Assembly (NCBI GenBank): GCA_946478935.1 | Contig: CAMLEL010000196.1 | Coordinates: 1 to 5,383 of the forward strand | Source of the DNA: an uncultured Armatimonadota bacterium | GTDB taxonomy: Bacteria; Armatimonadota; Fimbriimonadia; Fimbriimonadales; Fimbriimonadaceae | Length of the DNA: 5,383 bases | Direction: 5' to 3' | In this document: piece after piece, positions 1 through 5,295 of the stretch | How the letters are laid out: each line of letters opens with the position of its first letter | How positions within the stretch are numbered: position 1 is the first letter of the stretch | Translations under genes and position numbers: made by a program | The notes under the pieces: generated by a model | What the model was told of the DNA's origin: nothing | The model's database searches: none | What the model saw: the letters and a program-made list of their open reading frames with translations, nothing else

Positions 1-1
1 T

Positions 2-220
2 CACGGTCCGTGGCTGTTGGCGGAAGCGGGCGTCACAGATGGTCTCCGAATGACAAGTTGGCCGTCGATCAAAACGGACTTGGTCAATGCGGGCGCGGAT
101 TGGACTGACGAGCAGGTTGTCACGGATCAAGGCATCGTGACGAGCCGCAAGCCGGATGACATCCCCGCCTTTGCGCAAAAGCTTATCGAGGAGATTAACG
201 AGGGAGTGCACTCCAGATAG
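2..220 (+). CDS. DJ-1/PfpI-family protein, C-terminal part (5' end outside window)
   Basis: Reading from base 2 gives [10 protein letters not shown], then [16 protein letters not shown] and [11 protein letters not shown], ending at TAG after 72 residues. In PfpI/YhbO-type members of the DJ-1 superfamily (class I glutamine amidotransferase-like fold) the nucleophile elbow reads Cys-His-Gly-Pro, and the segments SWPS..TDL..AG and TSR.P.D.P.F follow it. The first residue seen is therefore the conserved His after the catalytic Cys; base 1 is T, which fits a TGT Cys codon just outside. Family members run about 170-200 residues, so more than half is missing. Proposed activities (glyoxalase III/deglycase or stress-related hydrolase) cannot be separated from this part. 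A TTG at 17 lies inside the conserved motif and is not a real start. The gene ends 2 bp from the convergent MATE gene, with no room for a separate terminator. Confidence 0.88.
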   Translation, partial: HGPWLLAEAGVTDGLRMTSWPSIKTDLVNAGADWTDEQVVTDQGIVTSRKPDDIPAFAQKLIEEINEGVHSR

Positions 221-222
221 GA

Positions 223-1623
223 CTAGACCTTCTTCGTCTTCCAGCCACCCTGTTTGAATACGATCAGGCACAGAATGCCCTGGATCCCTTGGGTTACCGA
301 CATCGCGACCCAAGCTCCGAGCGAGCCCATTTTAAACGTGAAGGTTAGCAGGTAGGCGAGGGGGACACGCAGTGCCCATAAAGATATGATCGAAATCCAG
401 AGCGGGCGCACCGTATCACCCGCTCCCTGCATTGCACCGATGGTGACCATCGCATAGGCAAACAGGACTTCGGTCAAGCACAGGAGCCTGAGAAACACGA
501 CGACCTCCGCCACGAGCTCAGTCTTGCCTTCCAGTAGGACATGCCCAATCTGGGGAGCAAAAATGAAGATTGGGATCGATAAAGCCAACGTCACCAAGGC
601 GCCATGGTGGGAAGCAATCCACCCGAGGCGCTCGGCACGCTCCGGATCTTTCATGCCAAGGCTCTGCCCGACAAGTGCGGACGCCGCCATCGCGAGTCCG
701 AATGAGGGCATGAACATGATCGACTCAACGCCAAAAGCAACGGGCAAGGTACCGATGGCTGTACTGCTATTGGGAACGTACTTCAGCATGAAGCTGAAAA
801 CCGCCAGCGAAAGCACTCTTAGAACCGCCATTCCGGCTGCGGGAATGGCAATCCGCATGATTCGCCGAGCCCAGTCTGCCGCAGGAAAATGGAACGAGGA
901 TGCCTCGCCCAGGGGCGTCTTGCGACAGTAGAAACCGTAAATGATCGCTGAAACCCAAGCGCTGACGGCGAGCGCCGTTCCCGCCCCAATGACGCCCAAT
1001 CCCAGGCCCGGAACGGTGACACCCCCAATCTGCCGCGTGGGAAAGATGAAGACGACGTTCAGCAGGATATGCAGCAGGATCTGGATTCCCGAGATAACCA
1101 TCGGACTTTTGGTATCGCCGATGCCCCGTAATGACCCGGCCAATGTCTGGATGATAAAGATTGCCGGCAGCCCAGCGCCGAAGGCGATTAGGAATCCCGC
1201 CATCAAGCGCACCGCATCCTGATCTTGAGGCGGGAGCATGACTCGGGAAACGACGGGAGCAATCAGAATCGTCAAAAATCCGAGCGCCAGACCGGCAATC
1301 CAAGAAAGTCCAAATGCCTGGCGACTTGCTTCACGAAATTCGGCGTGCTCACCCGCGCCAAACGCACGGGCAACGATCGCGGTCGCTCCCGTAGAGAGCG
1401 ACATGGCGATCGAGAACATGAGGAATGTCACACTCATTGCGCCGCCCACGGCGGTGAATGCCGATTGAGGCAGGTGACCCAAGAAAAAGCGATCCAACAG
1501 AGTGTTGATCACTTGCAGTGAGTTGAGGGCGACGGCGGGCCAAGCCAAAGCCCAAACAATTCTAGAGGGGTGCTCGGAAATCGGCGTCGTCTCCTCGACC
1601 GTCTGTTCGGAAGGACGCGCCAT
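223..1623 (-). CDS. MATE-family efflux transporter (multidrug/cation antiporter)
   Basis: This is a 466-residue inner-membrane protein with about twelve hydrophobic segments, the usual MATE length and topology. MATE proteins export cationic drugs or metabolites in exchange for Na+ or H+. The two-fold pseudo-repeat is visible: LRGIGDTKSP (residues 165-174) in the first half is matched by MQGAGDTVRP (398-407) in the second, and ARAFGAGEH (85-93) by GQSLGMKDPERAERLG (319-334). An acidic residue, Asp44, sits in the first membrane segment in the context LLDRFFLG. The N-terminus (about 20 residues) is hydrophilic and the C-terminus ends in the basic KTKKV. The ATG at 1623 is the only start available: the frame reaches an upstream stop with no other ATG, GTG or TTG. 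There is no clear Shine-Dalgarno, but TACATT lies 9 bp upstream. The substrate and the NorM/DinF subfamily cannot be decided from sequence alone. It faces away from the S51-like gene. Confidence 0.95.
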   Translation of the reverse strand: MARPSEQTVEETTPISEHPSRIVWALAWPAVALNSLQVINTLLDRFFLGHLPQSAFTAVGGAMSVTFLMFSIAMSLSTGATAIVARAFGAGEHAEFREASRQAFGLSWIAGLALGFLTILIAPVVSRVMLPPQDQDAVRLMAGFLIAFGAGLPAIFIIQTLAGSLRGIGDTKSPMVISGIQILLHILLNVVFIFPTRQIGGVTVPGLGLGVIGAGTALAVSAWVSAIIYGFYCRKTPLGEASSFHFPAADWARRIMRIAIPAAGMAVLRVLSLAVFSFMLKYVPNSSTAIGTLPVAFGVESIMFMPSFGLAMAASALVGQSLGMKDPERAERLGWIASHHGALVTLALSIPIFIFAPQIGHVLLEGKTELVAEVVVFLRLLCLTEVLFAYAMVTIGAMQGAGDTVRPLWISIISLWALRVPLAYLLTFTFKMGSLGAWVAMSVTQGIQGILCLIVFKQGGWKTKKV

Positions 1624-1632
1624 CAGGAAGTG

Positions 1633-1638
1633 AATGTA
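1633..1638 (-). promoter_or_regulatory. Possible -10 element (TACATT) for the MATE gene
   Basis: On the minus strand TACATT (TANNNT pattern) lies 9 nt before the MATE ATG, where no Shine-Dalgarno-like sequence exists. If used, transcription would start at or very near the start codon, giving a leaderless or nearly leaderless mRNA. No convincing -35 hexamer is seen at 16-18 bp. A TANNNT match in a short window is not rare by chance. Confidence 0.22.
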
Positions 1639-1800
1639 CCCGCCTTCGTAGTGGACGACCCCCCATTCGGCCCAAGATCAATCCCGGCCCCTAAGTACCG
1701 TTCTTAAGTTTGAGAGTTACACACATCCGTACACTCAGATATCCTTTCAGTCCGTTCGTGGTTCGCGCAGAAGTGGACAAAAATCGTCGATGTGAGGAAA

Positions 1801-1820
1801 TTGTCATAAGATTTTGACAA
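1801..1820. promoter_or_regulatory. Perfect inverted repeat TTGTCA-N8-TGACAA, candidate operator
   Basis: Two 6-bp arms, 1801-1806 and 1815-1820, are exact reverse complements with an AT-rich 8-bp spacer, and the centre lies about 41 bp upstream of the S51-like start codon. The right arm overlaps a consensus -35 hexamer, TTGACA (1814-1819), though no good -10 is found 16-18 bp downstream. The centre-to-centre distance of the arms (14 bp) is roughly that of dimeric regulator sites. The rest of the 228-bp intergenic region (1624-1851) shows no other clear element. It could instead be a small hairpin or chance. Confidence 0.35.
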
Positions 1821-1851
1821 GAAACCCTACTAAAGAGGACGGTTTTGGCTT

Positions 1852-2646
1852 ATGATGCCATTTGGTTATGTCACGCGCAGTGACAAGAGGACAAGCGAAT
1901 TGAGAGGCGGAGTTCCGGAAGGCATTACGAGCCAGATCTTTGCGGTAGGCGGCGGTGAGCTCGTCACCCGAGAGACGTTCGACTTTGATAAGTTGGTCGT
2001 CGAGGCCAGCGGTCGTTCAAGACCTTGGAGCCTTTGCATAACAGCGGCATCCAATGATGACCCGGAAACGTGCAACGCGTTCGGCAACGTTTACGGCGAC
2101 GCGCTTCGCTGTCGAACGGACTACTTGCGCATCTTCAAAGGTGAGCCCGATGGCGACGATTACAAGCGTAAGATCGCCAGGAACGAAATCTTCTACTTCT
2201 CGGATGGCGATGCCCGCCAGTTGGCAGATGCACTGTCTCAATTTGAGATTGCGCAGACTCTCCGCGAGGCTTATCAGCGTGGCGCGATCTTTTGTGGGGT
2301 TGGTGCGGGCGCTGCTGTGTTGGGCGTATTCGGCATTGAGCCGGACGGCGACATTTTGCAGGGATTGGGTCTCGAAGACATCGGCATCGGCTATGTGTCG
2401 GAAAGACTGGACGCCTCCAGCGCACAGTTGGATAACGCTGCCCACCAGAACTTCCCCACCGTGATACTTCCTTACATGACGGCCCTCAATGTGACGGAAA
2501 ACCGTTTTCGGATTATTGGCAATCGGCCCGAGGGAGCCATGACTCTCTACAAAGGTGAGACGAAGCGGCTTGCGAATGCGCTCGAATATGCAGATATTTC
2601 CGCACTTCGCCAGACAAACGGCGAACAGGTTTCGCAATTGGCTTAA
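1852..2646 (+). CDS. S51 peptidase / cyanophycinase-like protein, probably inactive
   Basis: A 264-residue, soluble-looking protein with no signal peptide. The order of elements matches peptidase family S51 (dipeptidase E, cyanophycinase; class I glutamine amidotransferase-like fold): IFAVGGGEL (29-37), LCITAASND (61-69), NEIFYFSDGDARQLADAL (111-128), LREAYQRGAIFCGVGAGAAVLG (137-158), and LPYMTALNVTENRFRIIGN (206-224), the last resembling the C-terminal Gly-Ile-Asp-Glu-x-Thr-Ala-Leu region of cyanophycinases. Two key sites deviate. The nucleophile elbow, normally Gly-x-Ser-Ala-Gly, reads Gly-Val-Gly-Ala-Gly, with Gly151 (GGT) in place of Ser. The usual Gly-Gly-Gly-Asn strand-turn reads Ser-Asp-Gly-Asp. 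No His is seen where the family has its catalytic His after the GLGL segment. It is thus likely a pseudoenzyme or has another activity. ATG 1852 has AGAGGA at 1834-1839 (12 nt spacing); ATG 1855 and TTG 1900 are alternatives. A 139-aa ORF follows with zero gap. Confidence 0.8.
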   Translation: MMPFGYVTRSDKRTSELRGGVPEGITSQIFAVGGGELVTRETFDFDKLVVEASGRSRPWSLCITAASNDDPETCNAFGNVYGDALRCRTDYLRIFKGEPDGDDYKRKIARNEIFYFSDGDARQLADALSQFEIAQTLREAYQRGAIFCGVGAGAAVLGVFGIEPDGDILQGLGLEDIGIGYVSERLDASSAQLDNAAHQNFPTVILPYMTALNVTENRFRIIGNRPEGAMTLYKGETKRLANALEYADISALRQTNGEQVSQLA

Positions 2647-3066
2647 ATGCTCTGGCGACAGTCTTATCGCACGGCTTTCGCCCGAGACATCGCTCTGCCA
2701 AAACTCCACCACGCTGACGGGCACGTATTGAAGCTGCCCGAGGTCTTGATTGGTGGCTTCTCGATCCAAGCCTTCCGCCAGATCAGCATTTGGCGACGTT
2801 TGATCTACTCCCAAAGCTCATCCGTGCAGGTCCTGGTGGCTTACTTCAACACAGCTTCCGACGCCCTCCTGGCGGTTTCGCCACCGAGCGAAAGAAGTTT
2901 TACGTTTGCGTGCACGGACCCTGAGTCAGCATGGAAGAACCTGATCGAACCGACCAAAGACGAGGAGTGCTTCGCAGCGGTGACCCGCGGAGAGGTGGCC
3001 GCGATCCTGATGCGCGGCGCACCGACCGAAGATGCATGGGACACCTTTTCGGCGGAATTAGCCTGA
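2647..3066 (+). CDS. Hypothetical protein, 139 aa, coupled to the S51-like gene
   Basis: I do not recognise this protein. The ATG directly follows the TAA of the S51-like gene (TAAATG), so it lies in the same reading frame; it has no good Shine-Dalgarno of its own, and translation would depend on termination-reinitiation. Codon choice and composition look like real coding sequence to the end. The N-terminal half is basic and mixed (arginines at 4, 8, 12, 44, 50 and 51) and contains a hydrophobic patch, VQVLVAYF (60-67). The C-terminal half is acidic and helical-looking, with TDPESAWKNLI (90-100), AVTRGEVAAILMRG (111-124) and a Trp-containing end, DAWDTFSAELA. There is no signal peptide or clear membrane span, and the two Cys (89, 108) form no motif. 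The true start could be later, for example TTG 2728 or 2749. The 3' end overlaps the convergent gene by 9 bp. Alternatively it is the C-terminal part of one longer protein split by the TAA. Confidence 0.6.
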   Translation: MLWRQSYRTAFARDIALPKLHHADGHVLKLPEVLIGGFSIQAFRQISIWRRLIYSQSSSVQVLVAYFNTASDALLAVSPPSERSFTFACTDPESAWKNLIEPTKDEECFAAVTRGEVAAILMRGAPTEDAWDTFSAELA

Positions 3067-3909
3067 GCCGTTCGGCCGGGGACCAGCCACGGCTCGGGCG
3101 CCAGCCGGCGGAATGTAGCTAAAGATGCCGGTCGAAGGAAGTGTGCCTGTATAGACATCGAGCTTCCAGTCAATCAAGCGCTGAACGGTACCAACCGTTG
3201 CACGGTCCGAAAAGTACACGGCTGTCAGATTCCAGTTCCCTACATTGTCCTGGTCGAGCTCGAACGTAAGCGATCGGGTAGGAGTCCCTGCCTTGGTGAC
3301 CCAATAGGTATGAAACTTCTTTGCCGCGGTCGAAACATAGTTTCGCGTCGTCACGACCGCATCGGGCGAAGTCGCTCCACCCTCGACGGTGTACTCCGAC
3401 CGGTTGCTCGACGGCGGAATCCAAGGTCGGTAGATCGCATCGGTGCCGCTCCAAACTTCCCTGGCCATCCTTGCCTGCCAAGCGCTCTGTCCGGCAGCAT
3501 AAACGTTCAGCGACTGGAATGCGTTTTGCTCATAGTCGGTCGGCTTGGTGGCGGTGTACGAGCCGTAACGAGCTGTCGAATAAGTGTTTTTCAGCAGGTC
3601 GACTCCCCACACATGGCGACCATCCGCAACCACGCGCCGCTCCTGGATGGAGTTCCTGGCTTCGACGAGCTCCATTTTCAAGTCCTGCAAGTTCGATATC
3701 GCGGGTCGATTGTAAAAGAGGTCCGAAGCGAACGGTGTTTGGGTGGAGCCAAAGTATTCGGTTCCCATCATCCGAAGTAGGGCATTCGGCGTGGATCTCA
3801 GATTCTTAAAGGCTTGATCAACCTCTTGCTCCGACGCCGACAGAGCCTGAGCCATGCTCATTGCGGACATAAGTGTCGAGGCTCCGATCAGCCACACTTT
3901 GCGAATCAT
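3058..3909 (-). CDS. Exported protein with signal peptide, possibly LolA-like fold
   Basis: A 283-residue protein starting MIRKVWLIGASTLMSAM, a typical Sec signal peptide: a short basic N-terminus, a hydrophobic core, and a likely cleavage after Ala-Gln-Ala (residue 22) or Ser24/Ala25. There is no lipobox Cys. The mature part is rich in Tyr, Trp, Ser and Thr and looks like a beta-rich periplasmic or surface protein. Near the end, DVYTGTLPSTGIFSYIPPAGARAV resembles the closing strand and Pro-Pro-x-Gly-Ala ending of LolA-like/DUF2092-type outer-membrane lipoprotein-sorting relatives; I place it there only tentatively. The reading frame is open upstream to 4026, but that extension would bury the signal peptide and overlap pyrH, so I chose ATG 3907-3909, preceded by GTGGAG at 3921-3926 (11 nt spacing). 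It is divergent from pyrH (62 bp between starts) and convergent with the 139-aa ORF (9-bp overlap). Confidence 0.78.
   Translation of the reverse strand: MIRKVWLIGASTLMSAMSMAQALSASEQEVDQAFKNLRSTPNALLRMMGTEYFGSTQTPFASDLFYNRPAISNLQDLKMELVEARNSIQERRVVADGRHVWGVDLLKNTYSTARYGSYTATKPTDYEQNAFQSLNVYAAGQSAWQARMAREVWSGTDAIYRPWIPPSSNRSEYTVEGGATSPDAVVTTRNYVSTAAKKFHTYWVTKAGTPTRSLTFELDQDNVGNWNLTAVYFSDRATVGTVQRLIDWKLDVYTGTLPSTGIFSYIPPAGARAVAGPRPNGSG
3061..3099. terminator. Long GC-rich hairpin over a convergent gene junction, possible terminator
   Basis: GCCTGAGCCG (3061-3070) pairs with CGGCTCGGGC (3090-3099): nine Watson-Crick pairs and one G-U pair, plus T3071-A3089 extending the stem inward. The loop holds a further GGC/GCC pairing (3074-3076 with 3086-3088). 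It covers the stop of the plus-strand 139-aa ORF and the last codons of the minus-strand exported protein, just where a bidirectional terminator would be expected. No T-run follows on either strand, so it is not a standard intrinsic terminator. It may instead protect mRNA 3' ends. Confidence 0.42.
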
Positions 3910-3932
3910 GACGAGTTTGACTCCACTGAGCG

Positions 3933-3970
3933 CCAAAAGGTTCTCGCAAGAGGGTACGATGCGCTTTTGG
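3933..3970. promoter_or_regulatory. Inverted repeat CCAAAAG-N24-CTTTTGG in the exported protein/pyrH divergent region
   Basis: The 62-bp gap between the two divergent start codons contains perfect 7-bp arms at 3933-3939 and 3964-3970, with centres 31 bp apart (about three helical turns). Inside lies a second small hairpin, TTCTC-GCAA-GAGGG (3941-3954), with a GNRA-type loop and two G-U pairs; its 3' arm includes AAGAGGG, the only Shine-Dalgarno-like sequence for pyrH. The right arm ends one base before the pyrH ATG. It could act as a DNA operator for both genes or as an RNA structure masking pyrH initiation. TACGAT (3955-3960) is a possible -10 for pyrH, 11 nt before its ATG. Confidence 0.35.
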
Positions 3971-3971
3971 A

Positions 3972-4697
3972 ATGATCTCGCGCAAGCCTTACAGCCGTAT
4001 CCTCTTGAAACTAAGCGGCGAGGCACTTGCTGGCGGGGAGGGATTCGGCCTGAGTCCGCAAATCCTCAATTACATCGCCCAGGAAATTGCCGCTGTCCAC
4101 CAGCTGGGTATCCAAGTTGCAGTCGTTGTCGGAGGCGGAAACTTCGTTCGTGGAGAACAGTTTTCGGCTGAGGGTGGCATCGATCGATCAGTCGCAGATC
4201 AGATGGGAATGCTGGGCACACTGATGAACGCATTGGGCCTGCAATCGGCTATCGAAAAGGCAGGCGTTCCCGTACGAGTCCAAAGCGCCATTGCAATTTC
4301 ACAAGTGGCAGAAAACTTCATCCGGCGACGCGCGGTGCGTCACTTGGAAAAGGATCGGGTCGTCGTTTTCGCCGCAGGAACCGGCAATCCTTACTTCACC
4401 ACCGATACCGCTGCCGTACTTCGTGCGCTCGAAATCGACGCAGAAGTGCTAATCAAGGCAACCAAGGTCGACGGAGTCTATGACAAGGATCCCAAAAAGT
4501 TTCCTGACGCCGTGCGATACGAATCCTTGGAGTTTTCGGAGGCAATCGGAAAGCGATTGGCGGTTATGGATCAAACGGCCTTTACGATGTGCCGGGAACA
4601 CCACCTCCCCGTGATCGTGTTAGACTTCAACAAAAAAGGCGCGCTTGTCCAGGCCGTTCAAGGCCAAAACGAGGGCACTCTCGTCGGAGGAGAGTAA
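3972..4697 (+). CDS. pyrH: UMP kinase (uridylate kinase)
   Basis: A 241-residue cytoplasmic enzyme of the amino acid kinase fold that phosphorylates UMP to UDP with ATP, an essential step of pyrimidine nucleotide synthesis; bacterial enzymes are hexamers, usually inhibited by UTP. The family signatures are complete: RILLKLSGEAL (9-19) with Lys13, VVVGGGNFVRG (51-61), ADQMGMLGTLMNALGLQ (75-91), FIRRRAVRHL (116-125), FAAGTGNPYFTTDTAA (133-148) and LIKATKVDGVYDKDPKK (160-176). Length is normal. The ATG at 3972 is the only possible start, since the frame meets TGA at 3927-3929 with no other start codon between. AAGAGGG is 18 nt upstream, too far for an ordinary ribosome site, so initiation may be leaderless or structure-controlled. 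frr follows with zero gap. The common upstream partners rpsB and tsf are not here. Confidence 0.98.
   Translation: MISRKPYSRILLKLSGEALAGGEGFGLSPQILNYIAQEIAAVHQLGIQVAVVVGGGNFVRGEQFSAEGGIDRSVADQMGMLGTLMNALGLQSAIEKAGVPVRVQSAIAISQVAENFIRRRAVRHLEKDRVVVFAAGTGNPYFTTDTAAVLRALEIDAEVLIKATKVDGVYDKDPKKFPDAVRYESLEFSEAIGKRLAVMDQTAFTMCREHHLPVIVLDFNKKGALVQAVQGQNEGTLVGGE
4686..4690 (+). promoter_or_regulatory. Shine-Dalgarno of frr inside the pyrH 3' end
   Basis: GGAGG, continuing as GGAGGAGAG, lies within the last codons of pyrH, 7 nt before the frr ATG. It is a strong, well-spaced site, so frr can be initiated independently of reinitiation after the pyrH stop. Confidence 0.8.
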
Positions 4698-5258
4698 ATG
4701 TCAGTACATTCAATTTTGCAGGACGCAGAGCACCGGATGAAGGCGGCAATCGATGCCATGGTTCACGACTTTGGCACGTACCGCACGGGCCGGGCCACCA
4801 CGACGGTACTCGAGCGGGTTCATGTGGACTATTACGGAACCGATACCCCGGTGACGCAGGTCGCCAACATCAGCGTTCCCGAACCTCGCCAACTGTACAT
4901 TCAACCGTACGACAAGGCGATGATCCCCACCATCGAGCGTGCGATCTTGAAGAGCGATTTGGGGATATCCCCCGTCAACGATGGGGGTGGCCTGCGCTTG
5001 AACTTCCCTCAAATGACGGAAGAGCGAAGAAAGGACATGGTCAAGCAGGTGAACGCTCGGACCGAGCAGTGCCGCGTGGCCATCCGAAACGTCCGCCGTG
5101 ATGCGATCGAGCACCTCAAGGGGCTGGAGAAGAAAAAAGAAATCACCGAGGACGACGTCAAAGGAAACGAAACCAAAGTCCAAAAGCTCACGGACCAATT
5201 TGTTCATCAAGCCGACGATTTCGCCAAGAAGAAAGAAGCGGAGTTGATGGAAGTCTGA
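4698..5258 (+). CDS. frr: Ribosome recycling factor
   Basis: A 186-residue cytoplasmic protein, the standard RRF length, which with EF-G splits post-termination ribosomes. Domain I, the three-helix bundle, is built from residues 1-30 and about 105-186; domain II (about 31-104) carries VDYYGTDTPVTQVANISVPEPRQLYIQPYDK. Signatures present are YRTGRA (28-33), IERAILKSDLGISPVNDGG (79-97), FPQMTEERRKDMVK (103-116), VAIRNVRRDA (127-136) with the conserved arginines of the ribosome-contacting helix, and KKKEITEDD (145-153). The C-terminal helix ends KKKEAELMEV. The ATG overlaps no coding sequence but immediately follows the pyrH TAA and has a strong Shine-Dalgarno. The pyrH-frr order is the widely conserved one. 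Confidence 0.98.
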   Translation: MSVHSILQDAEHRMKAAIDAMVHDFGTYRTGRATTTVLERVHVDYYGTDTPVTQVANISVPEPRQLYIQPYDKAMIPTIERAILKSDLGISPVNDGGGLRLNFPQMTEERRKDMVKQVNARTEQCRVAIRNVRRDAIEHLKGLEKKKEITEDDVKGNETKVQKLTDQFVHQADDFAKKKEAELMEV

Positions 5259-5271
5259 GGCTCTCGGGCGC

Positions 5272-5287
5272 CAATTTGCGAAAATTG
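5272..5287 (+). other. Small stem-loop CAATTT-GCGA-AAATTG after frr
   Basis: Perfect 6-bp arms close a GCGA loop, which is of the stable GNRA class, 13 bp after the frr stop and 8 bp before the next candidate ATG. The stem is AT-rich and no T-run follows, so it is unlikely to terminate strongly; it could be a processing or regulatory element, or chance. Confidence 0.25.
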
Positions 5288-5295
5288 AATCCCAG

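Noticed and set aside
203..214. Perfect 12-bp palindrome GGAGTGCACTCC at the end of the PfpI-like gene
   Set aside because: It has no loop, lies in coding sequence, and about one such palindrome is expected by chance in a window of this size.
767..1303. Second minus-strand frame inside the MATE gene (178 codons)
   Set aside because: It overlaps a complete, motif-rich MATE gene in another frame, and its product is Arg/Ser/Gly-rich shadow sequence.
2..2646. Functional link between the PfpI-like fragment and the S51-like protein because both have the class I amidotransferase-like fold
   Set aside because: They are separated by a convergent MATE gene and belong to different families; the shared fold is too common to imply a joint system.
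2017..2814. Long minus-strand open frame (265 codons) opposite the S51-like gene
   Set aside because: The plus-strand frame carries clear S51-family motifs; the antisense frame shows no recognisable motif, runs past the gene junction and is rich in unlikely composition. It is an antisense shadow.
3184..3199. Hairpin AACGGT-ACCA-ACCGTT
   Set aside because: It lies well inside the exported-protein coding sequence, encodes ordinary residues, and has no link to a start, stop or junction.
3910..4026. N-terminal extension of the exported protein by 39 residues
   Set aside because: It would place residues before a clear signal peptide and run into the conserved 5' part of pyrH; the Met at 3909 has a GTGGAG site.
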